Positions 44,549 through 52,899 of a stretch of DNA of 64,000 nt are shown here, piece after piece. Under the pieces are notes generated by a model that saw only the letters and a list, made by a program, of their open reading frames with translations, was not told the DNA's origin and ran no database searches. The stretch's first letter is position 1. Every line of letters starts with the position of its first letter. The translations under genes and the position numbers were made by a program. Location: NCBI GenBank assembly GCA_902492205.1, contig CABUKU010000006.1, positions 1-64,000 of the forward strand, written 5' to 3'. Source of the DNA: an uncultured Bacteroides sp. GTDB taxonomy: Bacteria > Bacteroidota > Bacteroidia > Bacteroidales > Bacteroidaceae.

Positions 44549-47500
44549 TTAGAATGTTAAATTTAAGCCTACATTAAAGGAACGGCTCTTAGGATATGCA
44601 GAATAATCTACACCCGGAGTTAATGATGTGTCACGACGGGTGGAAACTTCCGGATCAAAACCAGAATAATGAGTCAAACAAAACAGATTATAGCCTGTCA
44701 CATAAAAACGCAAATTCTGAATTTTCACTTTACTCAACAAAGATTTAGGTAATGTGTAACCTATAGTCAATGTATTCAAACGCAGAAAAGAACCATCCTC
44801 TACTGCCCAATCACTAAAGACCATTCTATCCATATAGGGAGACCACATAGTAGTATTTGCATTCATAGCTGCCAATTCATCTCCATTATTACATATGGTA
44901 CCATCAGCATTCAAATTATTCCAGCGATTACCTGCTGCCATTTCCGTAATCATATTACGGTAAGAGTATTTACCGGAAGTAGTATATTCAATCTTATTGG
45001 CATTATACACATCATTACCAATACTAAAGTTGAATCCGGCTGAAATATCGAAGCCATAAATACGTCCATTAATCATGAAACCACCAGTACAAGTAGGATT
45101 AGCATTACCTATCACTTCACGATCATTGACATCAACAACTGGGTTAACAAGCCCTTCTTCATTTCCATTTAGATTCTTTAATTTCATAGAACCCGGACGA
45201 ATTGTTCCAATAACAGAAGAACAGTCAACAACCCCTTCTTTTAAAACCCACTTACCATTTACATAGCCTGAAAAATCACTGACTTCATAACGTCCATCAT
45301 TACGATATCCATACATTTCACCAACTTGTCCTCCTACAGCAACTCTATATTCATCTTTAATTTCAGAACCGGCCCAACCTGAATCCTGATAGAAGTCATC
45401 CATTATGCCTAAGGATTTAATCTTATTCTTATTAAAGCCTACATTAAAATTAAAACTTAACCCATAATTCTTCTTTTCAATAGCTGTCCAATTAATAGTA
45501 GCTTCAATACCTTTATTTTCAGTTTTACCCATATTCCGGTATTGGAAAGAATATCCGGTACCACTTACAGGGAATTTTATCAGCAAATCTTTTGTTGTAT
45601 TTAAATAAACTTCAAAAGAACCATTCAATCTGCCACCAAATAAAGTATAGTCTAATCCAATATTTCGCGTAATAGTTGTTTCCCATTTCAAATTTGGATT
45701 AGCCATATTCTGTGATGCAGCTAAATAATTGTCATAACCATTGATCCAAAGAGAATTTTTAGATTCATAAACCTGAGTTACCTGTCCCGAAGGAATATTA
45801 TTGTTACCGGCGGTACCATAGCTAAAACGAAGTTTCAAATCATCCAACCAATTCTTTGCACCTTCCATAAATTTCTCTGATGAAAGACGCCAAGCCACAG
45901 CAGCTGATGGAAAATATCCCCAACGGTTACCACGAGCAAATTTAGAAGAACCATCTGCACGGAACGTAGCACTAAGAATATATTTACTATCGAAATCATA
46001 ATTCGCACGTCCGAAGAAAGAGATTAACTTATTATCCGGACTCATATTATTGTCCGTAAAAGACTCTGTAGCCAATGTCGTTAATTTCTGTACATCTCCA
46101 AATGTAAACTGAGAAGGAAAACCATGCATCGTATTTGTCATTATCTCTTCTTCCGTTTTTAAACTTTCCTGACCTAACAATATATTCAAATGATGCTCTT
46201 TTTTCAAAAACTTCTTGAAATCATAAGAAATAGTATTTGTATTACGGAAACTTTTACGAGATGTATTCTTCATAATTACAGCAGGCACATTCTGAGCATC
46301 TTTTCCCGGTTTATTTTTTACATAATAAGTCGTATTTCCATAAAAACGATTGTCTTTGTTTCTATAATCATCCATACCTACTTCTGTTTTCAAACGAAGA
46401 TTATCAATCACTTCCCATGTTAAACTCCCATTTAAATTATATGTTTTACGACGTTGATAACGATCGTTATCTGCTAATGAAACTAATGGATTATATAAAT
46501 TAAATTCATCATCATTGACATTAGCATCAATCAATTCACCCACCGGAATAGTTGGATAAATAAGAGAATTTTTCAAACGCGAATCAGCAGAAGAAGCCTG
46601 ATTAGTCTCCGTCACACCTGCACCATTTATTTCGGTATCGGCATATCTGAGTGACAAATCCATGGTTAAACGCTTAGTCATTTTATGCTGTAACTTCAAA
46701 CTAAGGTTATCTCTCTTAAATTTAGAACTCTGCATAATTGCCTTGTCATTAATATGACTATAACTTGCAGAATACTTTATCTTTTCTGTCCCACCACTAA
46801 CACTGAGGTTATGATTAAATGTAAATCCTGTACGCCCATAAATTTGATCTTGCCAGTCATTAGTAGCTATATTATCATAAAGATCTATATCTTGATAATT
46901 ACCAAATACCTTCGTATAATTATTAACACTCCCTTTTAAAGAAGCTAACTCATATTGCCAATTAGCATAATCACGAGCCCCCAAAACATCCAAAGTTTTT
47001 GCTATTTTTTTCCAACCTACATAAGCATTATAATTAACACTTAATTTACCTTCTTTGCCACCTTTTGTAGTAACAATAATTACACCATTAGCACCACGAG
47101 CACCATAAATAGCTGTTGAAGAGGCATCTTTCAGAACGGTAATATCTTCAATATCAGAAGCTGGAATGTCATTAATAGATTCAACAGGAAAACCATCAAC
47201 AATAAATAAAGGAGTATTATCTCCAGTAATAGAACCACCACCACGAACACGGATTTTCATTTCTGCATCTGGTGAACCCTCCGTCGTAGTAATCTGCACA
47301 CCAGCCATCTTTCCTTGTAAGGCTTCGGTAGCAGATGCTACAGGAACAGCCGCTAATGTTTCAGAATTAACGGAAGCCACAGAACCAGTAATATCTTTAC
47401 GTTTTGCTGTCCCATAACCAATAACAACTACTTCATCCAAAGCTTTGGAATCATCTTTTAATGTAACATTAAATTTAGTTTGATTTCCAACTTTAATTTC

Positions 47501-47755
47501 TTGTGGTATAAAGCCAACATAGGAAACAACCAAAATATCGGACTGTTTTACATTAAAAACAATAAAATTACCATCCAAATCGGTTACTGTTCCGTTTGTT
47601 GTACCTTTTATCAACACATTTACTCCAATAAGCGGTTCTCCTGTACCATCTAATACAGTACCAGAAACCTGATGTCCCTGTGCGAATGCAATCAAGCAAA
47701 GAGCACTCATAAGAAGAGTAACTGTTGCTTTTTTGATAAGCTCATTTAAATTCAT
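44549..47755 (-). CDS. SusC-like TonB-dependent outer-membrane transporter (PUL 2)
   Basis: 1068-aa transporter with signal peptide (CLIAFAQ), carboxypeptidase-regulatory-like domain (VSGTVLDGTGEPLIGVNVLIKGTTNG), TonB-box segment LDEVVVIGYGTAKRKDITGSV, plug (ITVLKDASSTAIYGARGANGVI) and barrel. First gene of the susC-susD-DUF5123 transcript. A TATGTTTG box and a direct-repeat operator lie directly upstream. Confidence 0.96.
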   Translation of the reverse strand: MNLNELIKKATVTLLMSALCLIAFAQGHQVSGTVLDGTGEPLIGVNVLIKGTTNGTVTDLDGNFIVFNVKQSDILVVSYVGFIPQEIKVGNQTKFNVTLKDDSKALDEVVVIGYGTAKRKDITGSVASVNSETLAAVPVASATEALQGKMAGVQITTTEGSPDAEMKIRVRGGGSITGDNTPLFIVDGFPVESINDIPASDIEDITVLKDASSTAIYGARGANGVIIVTTKGGKEGKLSVNYNAYVGWKKIAKTLDVLGARDYANWQYELASLKGSVNNYTKVFGNYQDIDLYDNIATNDWQDQIYGRTGFTFNHNLSVSGGTEKIKYSASYSHINDKAIMQSSKFKRDNLSLKLQHKMTKRLTMDLSLRYADTEINGAGVTETNQASSADSRLKNSLIYPTIPVGELIDANVNDDEFNLYNPLVSLADNDRYQRRKTYNLNGSLTWEVIDNLRLKTEVGMDDYRNKDNRFYGNTTYYVKNKPGKDAQNVPAVIMKNTSRKSFRNTNTISYDFKKFLKKEHHLNILLGQESLKTEEEIMTNTMHGFPSQFTFGDVQKLTTLATESFTDNNMSPDNKLISFFGRANYDFDSKYILSATFRADGSSKFARGNRWGYFPSAAVAWRLSSEKFMEGAKNWLDDLKLRFSYGTAGNNNIPSGQVTQVYESKNSLWINGYDNYLAASQNMANPNLKWETTITRNIGLDYTLFGGRLNGSFEVYLNTTKDLLIKFPVSGTGYSFQYRNMGKTENKGIEATINWTAIEKKNYGLSFNFNVGFNKNKIKSLGIMDDFYQDSGWAGSEIKDEYRVAVGGQVGEMYGYRNDGRYEVSDFSGYVNGKWVLKEGVVDCSSVIGTIRPGSMKLKNLNGNEEGLVNPVVDVNDREVIGNANPTCTGGFMINGRIYGFDISAGFNFSIGNDVYNANKIEYTTSGKYSYRNMITEMAAGNRWNNLNADGTICNNGDELAAMNANTTMWSPYMDRMVFSDWAVEDGSFLRLNTLTIGYTLPKSLLSKVKIQNLRFYVTGYNLFCLTHYSGFDPEVSTRRDTSLTPGVDYSAYPKSRSFNVGLNLTF

Positions 47756-47818
47756 ACTCAGTGTTTTTTATAGTTAATTTTTAATTAGTTTAAGGATATT
47801 ACATCTCGTTATCGAGCA

Positions 47819-47826
47819 CAAACATA
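47819..47826 (-). promoter_or_regulatory. -7 box of the PUL 2 susC operon
   Basis: The minus strand reads TATGTTTGT, an exact TAnnTTTG match, giving a leader of about 57 nt before the ATG at 47755. Confidence 0.6.
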
Positions 47827-47848
47827 GAAAGAAACATTATTTAGTATG

Positions 47849-47877
47849 TGTAGATTTTGTTATTTAATGTAGATTTT
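47849..47877 (-). promoter_or_regulatory. Candidate PUL 2 regulator operator before susC
   Basis: Two exact copies of AAAATCTACA on the minus strand (47868-47877 and 47849-47858), 19 bp apart; the nearer one ends 23 bp before the -7 box. The exact repetition and the recurrence of the geometry before GH105 and GH28 make it the best candidate site for the hybrid regulator at 33121. Confidence 0.6.
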
Positions 47878-47943
47878 CTGATAATACAAAAAATTGCACA
47901 TTATTCACACACTCTTTTATTCACTAATAATCAATATCTTAGT

Positions 47944-48906
47944 TTATTTATAAGGATACCAATCAGCAGTTCCGCTAAACATATTTTCCACAGAATATTT
48001 TCGTGCTTCTGCATCGGTAAGTTGTTTGCTCCATTTTACTCTTTCTTTTAAAGATGCACCTTCTCCGGTAGACTTATATTCTGCATATCGAGCTGTTTTC
48101 TCATTCTCCGGATTTTTCCAATTATGCCAACCGGAAGGCACAATATGTTTGCCCATTTCGCAATTCATAAAGACTGTTGCTGCATAAGGTCTCCAAGGAC
48201 GTCCCAAATATACTTTTGTTACTCCGGCAGCGGCAGTAAGTTTACAATTTCTAAAAACGTAGCCAAATTCAGACTCTTGCGAAGTGGATGCAGCCGTAAT
48301 GTAAGAATCACGTTTACTATGAATTATACAATTTTCAAAAAGAGCAGTAGAAGGACCGAATATAAAATCAGTCGTACCTTCTATATAGCAATTGGTAAAA
48401 AGCAAATGTGTACGTTCTGCTCCGGTAAAAATTGTATCTTGATTGCCAAGAAACCGGCAATTAACAAACATCAATCTATCCCCTACCGTATGTAAAGCCA
48501 CCGCTTGTCCTAATTGCGGTGCATTATTTTCTACTGTTAAATCCTTAAAAGTAATATTACTCCCTTCTACCTTTACAGTATAAGTGCGGAAAGTTCCCAT
48601 CTTATTTATATTGGCATGATCATCGTAAGTTATAATTGTTGTTTTAGCGTTCTCCCCAACGATTTCCACATTCTTAATCCACGATGGGACTACTACCTTT
48701 TCTTTATAAGTTCCACTTTTGATATAAATAACTACCGTGTAATCCATAAATGCACGAATACTTTCCACTGCTTCCTGCACTGTACGAAAGTTTCCCGTTC
48801 CATCCCGGGAAACAACCACCGTATCACCTGCCAACGGATAATTGGCCGCCAATAAACTTGTTCGTACCACTATCAAAAGAAAGAATATCTTCCAAAATCT
48901 ATCCAT
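47944..48906 (-). CDS. CE8 pectin methylesterase
   Basis: 320-aa secreted esterase removing methyl groups from galacturonan. Signal peptide MDRFWKIFFLLIVVRTSLLA, then the CE8 beta-helix: DGTGNFRTVQEAVESIRAF, GQAVALHTVGDRLMFVNC, FLGNQDTIF (Asp), GTTDFIFGPSTALFENC (Asp) and YLGRPWRPYAATVFM (Arg). It is a second CE8 copy besides the C-terminal domain of the fusion at 37714. The ATG at 48906 fits the signal peptide best; another lies two codons upstream. It is 12-18 bp downstream of GH105 and shares its transcript. Confidence 0.93.
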   Translation of the reverse strand: MDRFWKIFFLLIVVRTSLLAANYPLAGDTVVVSRDGTGNFRTVQEAVESIRAFMDYTVVIYIKSGTYKEKVVVPSWIKNVEIVGENAKTTIITYDDHANINKMGTFRTYTVKVEGSNITFKDLTVENNAPQLGQAVALHTVGDRLMFVNCRFLGNQDTIFTGAERTHLLFTNCYIEGTTDFIFGPSTALFENCIIHSKRDSYITAASTSQESEFGYVFRNCKLTAAAGVTKVYLGRPWRPYAATVFMNCEMGKHIVPSGWHNWKNPENEKTARYAEYKSTGEGASLKERVKWSKQLTDAEARKYSVENMFSGTADWYPYK

Positions 48907-48924
48907 CAACATAGCTATAACTTT

Positions 48925-50166
48925 TTATCTAATTACTTTTAAAGATTTACGTGCCTGAGGACACAAACGTTCCCATTCCAAACTTGCCATAATAAAAGGA
49001 CCGACAGCTTTGGCATCATTGGAACGGATTTTCTCATTAATATAATAATCATAATCACCCGAACGGTAAGGATTACCTCCCAATCCGGCAACCGCACAAA
49101 CCTGTGTTATAGATACCAGCCCGTTTTTATCCACCTCAATAAAATCATTGATAATGCCACGATAGCCTTTCTCCGCCACCTCTAAATATCTCTTATCCAA
49201 ATAGCCCTTACGAACAGCTTTAAATAAAGAATAAACAAACATGGTGGAAACAGAAGATTCAAGATAGTTGCCTTTATCGCCACTGCGGTCGAGAACCTGA
49301 TACCACAAACCTGTTTTGTGATCTTGCAAACGCTTAATCTGACCGGCAACTCTATCTAAAATCATTAAGACCGAATCACGCTTTTCTTCATGTTTAGGAA
49401 TAAAATCGAGCACATCGACCAACGCCATGGCATACCATCCCATTGCACGCCCCCAACTGTGAGGTGCCTGTCCCGTTACTTTATCTGCCCACGGCATACT
49501 GCTGCTTTCGTCCCATGCATGACGGTAGACATCATTTGCCGGATCATAAGTATGCTTAGCTATAACAAGGAACTGGCGTATTACATCCTGATAATCTTGC
49601 GGACGATTGTTGCGGTAAGCATATTCCGCATAAAAGGGTGATGCCATATAAATTCCGTCAAGCCACATTTGGTGAGGGTAGATCTTCTTATGCCAAAACC
49701 CTCCTTCCTTCGTGCGGGGTTGGTTATCGAACTGATTACGTAACAAATCAAGAGCTTTTTTATATTTTTCTTCCTTTGTCTGTTCGTAGATACGGAAATA
49801 GAACTTTCCCGAATTAATACGATCGAGGCTCAACTCCGTCGGTCTGTAAGTAACAATAGTTCCATCTGCATTCGTCATTGTATCTGCATAAGCCAAAGCA
49901 TAATTGAAATACTTGTCGTTTCCGTAAGTATCATACACATCAAGCACAGCCTGAAGCTCCAAACCGTGACAGTAATCCCATTTCAATGCCGGTTGAAAAT
50001 CAAGTTGCCAGGATTCGGGGCAACGAATCATTTCGGACTCCACCATGCGCACCGACCATGGTAAATCTGTGGATACTGTTTGTTGCGACTGTATTTGAAT
50101 GGAGAATAATAGTGCTCCTGCCAACAAGAGGTTGCGAAAGTTTTTCTTCATCTTTTTGCTTTTCAT
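48925..50166 (-). CDS. GH105 unsaturated rhamnogalacturonyl/galacturonyl hydrolase
   Basis: Removes unsaturated galacturonic acid from oligosaccharides released by pectin lyases. The 413-aa protein has a signal peptide (LLAGALLFSIQIQSQ) and an alpha/alpha-barrel: RPQDYQDVIRQF, WADKVTGQAPHSWGRAMGWYAMALVDVLDFIP (the GWYAMALVD Asp is typical of GH105), LWYQVLDRSGDKGNYLESSVSTMFVYSLFKAV, and GLGGNPYRSGDYDYYINEKI. The start may be the ATG at 50151. It is the first gene of a GH105-CE8 transcript with its own regulated promoter. Confidence 0.93.
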   Translation of the reverse strand: MKSKKMKKNFRNLLLAGALLFSIQIQSQQTVSTDLPWSVRMVESEMIRCPESWQLDFQPALKWDYCHGLELQAVLDVYDTYGNDKYFNYALAYADTMTNADGTIVTYRPTELSLDRINSGKFYFRIYEQTKEEKYKKALDLLRNQFDNQPRTKEGGFWHKKIYPHQMWLDGIYMASPFYAEYAYRNNRPQDYQDVIRQFLVIAKHTYDPANDVYRHAWDESSSMPWADKVTGQAPHSWGRAMGWYAMALVDVLDFIPKHEEKRDSVLMILDRVAGQIKRLQDHKTGLWYQVLDRSGDKGNYLESSVSTMFVYSLFKAVRKGYLDKRYLEVAEKGYRGIINDFIEVDKNGLVSITQVCAVAGLGGNPYRSGDYDYYINEKIRSNDAKAVGPFIMASLEWERLCPQARKSLKVIR

Positions 50167-50201
50167 TTATAGGTAATACATTTAAGAGTTATCTAATGAT
50201 A

Positions 50202-50209
50202 CAAATATA
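50202..50209 (-). promoter_or_regulatory. -7 box of the GH105-CE8 operon
   Basis: The minus strand reads TATATTTGT, an exact TAnnTTTG match about 36 bp before the ATG at 50166. Confidence 0.6.
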
Positions 50210-50231
50210 CAGGAGACAGAAGAAAGAAATG

Positions 50232-50260
50232 TGTAATTATTGATAGGAAACGTGGATTAA
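50232..50260 (-). promoter_or_regulatory. Candidate PUL 2 regulator operator before GH105
   Basis: On the minus strand, TTAATCCACG (50251-50260) and AATAATTACA (50232-50241) are 19 bp apart, and the nearer one ends 23 bp before the -7 box. This is the spacing seen before susC; the half-sites are less perfect. Confidence 0.45.
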
Positions 50261-50469
50261 TTAATATAAAGACCGATCAAAGCCATAATAAGCCTTGACA
50301 GGAAACTAAAGAATTATCCACCAAATCCATGTTACATAACATAAAAATAATTTATTTACCCACCTATATCTTTGCTAAGATGCTAATATACAATACATTG
50401 ACAACGAAGCACTCAATTCGTGCGCGCACACATTTTACTTTTTTTCTTGATTATTCTGATTATTAGCCC

Positions 50470-50477
50470 TATCTTTG
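50470..50477 (+). promoter_or_regulatory. Candidate promoter box of the ExuT-like gene
   Basis: TATCTTTGC is an exact TAnnTTTG match followed by the preferred pyrimidine. Two further exact matches lie downstream (50523-50530 TACTTTTG; 50566-50573 TATTTTTG), so the start site is ambiguous. Between 50261 and 50605 no gene is seen. Confidence 0.45.
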
Positions 50478-50508
50478 CATCGTTTTCGCACACGAAGCAC
50501 ACATCTTA

Positions 50509-50541
50509 GAACAAATATAGCATACTTTTGAACAAAATAGC
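50509..50541 (+). promoter_or_regulatory. Direct repeat upstream of the ExuT-like gene
   Basis: GAACAAATATAGC (50509-50521) and GAACAAAATAGC (50530-50541) repeat with 21-bp spacing, 25 bp before the -7-like box at 50566. Possible operator of a regulator different from the 19/23-type PUL 2 sites. Confidence 0.35.
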
Positions 50542-50605
50542 TACACTATATATATAGATAAAGCGTATTTTTGAGACTAGAAAAACAACTATTAATTTTA
50601 ATATC

Positions 50606-52063
50606 ATGAATGCATTTCAAAAAGTTGGCGAGAAGATGACAAATTACAGATGGACTATTTGTGCCATGCTTTTTTTCGCAACGACAGTAAATTACTTAGA
50701 CCGTCAGGTTTTATCCCTTACTTGGGACGAATTTATTAAACCGGAATTTCATTGGGACGAGTCACATTACGGTATCATTACCTCCGTATTCTCTATTGTG
50801 TACGCAGTATGTATGCTGTTTGCCGGACGTTTCGTTGACTGGATGGGAACCAAGAAAGGTTATCTCTGGGCGATTGGCGTATGGTCTGCCGGCGCATGTC
50901 TTCACGCTTTCTGCGGAGTGGTAACAGAAGCTCAGGTAGGACTTCACTCTGCTGCCGAACTGGCTGCTGCTACGGGTGACACAGTGGTGGTTATCGCTAC
51001 CATCAGTATGTATGCTTTCTTGGTTGCACGTTGTATCCTAGCACTTGGCGAGGCAGGAAACTTTCCCGCAGCAATCAAGGTTACAGCCGAATACTTCCCA
51101 AAGAAAGACCGTGCTTATGCAACTTCGATCTTTAACGCAGGCGCGTCTATCGGTGCTTTGATCGCTCCACTGTCAATTCCTTTCCTTGCCAAAATATGGG
51201 GATGGGAAATGGCATTTATCGTAATCGGTGCTCTCGGTTTCATCTGGATGGGACTCTGGGTATTTATGTACAGTGCTCCTGCAAAGAGCAAACATGTAAA
51301 TGAAGCCGAGCTTGAATATATCGAACAAGATAAACACGAAGATAAAGAATCTGCACTTGAAGAAGTGAAAGAAGAAGCAGAAGAAGGAAAGAAGATGAGT
51401 TTCCTGAAATGCTTCACTTACAAACAAACATGGGCGTTTGCCTTCGGTAAATTCATGACCGATGGTGTGTGGTGGTTCTTCTTGTTCTGGACTCCATCTT
51501 ATTTGAATACCCAGTTTGGAATCAAGACTTCTGAAGGTTTAGGTGTGGCACTTATCTTTACTCTTTATGCTATCACCATGCTATCTATCTACGGAGGTAA
51601 ACTTCCGACTATCATTATCAACAAAACCGGACTCAATCCTTATGCCGCACGCATGAAAGCGATGTTAATCTTCGCATTCTTCCCGTTATTGGTATTGTTG
51701 GCTCAACCATTGGGCACAATCTCTCCGTGGTTCCCGGTTATCATGATTGGTATCGGTGGTGCAGCTCACCAATCTTGGTCTGCCAATATCTTCTCTACCG
51801 TAGGTGATATGTTCCCTAAAGCTGCAATCGCAACTATTACAGGTATTGGCGGTATGGCAGGTGGTATAGGTTCCATGTTATTGCAATACAGTGCAGGTGA
51901 ATTGTTTGTACATGCAGACAAAGTGCATATGACGTTCATGGGCTTCGAAGGCAAACCTGCAGGTTACTTTATTATCTTCTGTATTTGTTCCGTTGCCTAC
52001 CTCATTGGTTGGATTGTAATGAAAGCATTAGTTCCGAAATACAAACCTGTTGTATTAAAATAA
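50606..52063 (+). CDS. ExuT-like MFS hexuronate transporter
   Basis: Inner-membrane proton symporter expected to import galacturonate or glucuronate. The 485-aa protein has 12 predicted membrane segments. YRWTICAMLFFATTVNYLDRQVLSLTWDEF at the N-terminus, the RCILALGEAGNFPAAIKVTAEYFPKKDRAYATSIFNAGASIGALIAP block and LGFIWMGLWVFMY are typical of the anion:cation symporter family (ExuT/GudP). A Lys/Glu-rich cytoplasmic loop lies near residues 230-265, and inserted loops are present. The context of GH105, GH28 and PL1 supports galacturonate as substrate. A terminator follows at 52092. Confidence 0.9.
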   Translation: MNAFQKVGEKMTNYRWTICAMLFFATTVNYLDRQVLSLTWDEFIKPEFHWDESHYGIITSVFSIVYAVCMLFAGRFVDWMGTKKGYLWAIGVWSAGACLHAFCGVVTEAQVGLHSAAELAAATGDTVVVIATISMYAFLVARCILALGEAGNFPAAIKVTAEYFPKKDRAYATSIFNAGASIGALIAPLSIPFLAKIWGWEMAFIVIGALGFIWMGLWVFMYSAPAKSKHVNEAELEYIEQDKHEDKESALEEVKEEAEEGKKMSFLKCFTYKQTWAFAFGKFMTDGVWWFFLFWTPSYLNTQFGIKTSEGLGVALIFTLYAITMLSIYGGKLPTIIINKTGLNPYAARMKAMLIFAFFPLLVLLAQPLGTISPWFPVIMIGIGGAAHQSWSANIFSTVGDMFPKAAIATITGIGGMAGGIGSMLLQYSAGELFVHADKVHMTFMGFEGKPAGYFIIFCICSVAYLIGWIVMKALVPKYKPVVLK

Positions 52064-52091
52064 TTCATTCCGAGTTAAGTCATAAAATAGT

Positions 52092-52131
52092 AAGAAGCGT
52101 TTCTCTTTCACCGGGGAAACGCTTCTTTTTT
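52092..52131 (+). terminator. Rho-independent terminator of the ExuT-like gene
   Basis: AAGAAGCGTTTC pairs with GAAACGCTTCTT (12-bp stem, 12-base loop), followed by TTTT. Confidence 0.9.
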
Positions 52132-52154
52132 ATCCTATTCAGCAAGCTGTTATA

Positions 52155-52717
52155 TTTCTGCTTTCAGTGCTTCCACAGATTGCTGAAAGTGCTTACCACA
52201 AAGAGTTACAGATGAAAGCAGAGCCACCAAAAGTGCCTTCATCTGCTTTCAGTGCTTTCATAAAAATAACATGCAAAATCTCCCACAAGTAGTTTGCCAA
52301 CTTCCCTTGGGAGATTGAATAACTTCCCTTGGGTAATTATCCAATCACCCAAGGGAAATTCTATGTTTTAGTCTTATTCAAAGTTCATAAAAAACGTCCA
52401 TACGTTTTAACCAAAGTGTCCCTTCATTTTAGGCAAAACGTATGGACCTTTTCCGACAAAGCTCGTGGGCTTTAAGTGCAAAGCACGGCAGCTTTGTTTT
52501 CAAAGAACAAGTCGTTTGCTACAAACAACAAGTCATTTGGAAAAATCAACTTACTGTTTTTTTCAAACAACAGGTTGATTGTTTTCAATCACCGCGGTGA
52601 TTGAAAGAAAATGAAAGCACTGAAAGCGGATGAAGGCACTTTTTATGGCTCTGCTTTCATCTGTAACTCTTTGTGGTAAGCACTTTCAGCAATCTGTGGA
52701 AGCACTGAAAGCAGAAA
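52155..52717. repeat. Nested-hairpin intergenic element 2 (107-bp inverted arms)
   Basis: Left arm 52155-52261 and right arm 52611-52717 are inverted repeats with only about three differences in 107 bp. Inside lie hairpins at 52324-52359 (CCCTTGGG/CCCAAGGG type), about 52396-52447 (GTCCATACGTTTT/AAAACGTATGGAC), a GCTTTAAGTGCAAAGC module near 52468-52500, and a perfect 24-bp palindrome at 52583-52606. Arms share TGCTTTCAGTGCTTTCAT-type ends with element 1 (14781-15234). No gene is supported. It lies between the convergent ExuT-like and helicase genes. The rest to 52899 shows no gene. Confidence 0.8.
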
Positions 52718-52899
52718 TGAATCAATTCTATGACAACGGGGTTATGGAAAGAAAAAAAGGTCAAAAAAAAGGGAAGTCTCCCGACTTCCACAATTCTTCT
52801 AACCTTAAATCTAAATCTCTATGAAAAAAACGTAGTGCAAATATAAGGCTTTTGAGTATTGATAGGTGTTAATGAAAATGAATAAAGAAAGAATAAAAA

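Noticed and set aside
52630..52824. 64-codon plus-strand reading frame
   Set aside because: Covers the right arm of hairpin element 2; no promoter and no recognizable protein features.
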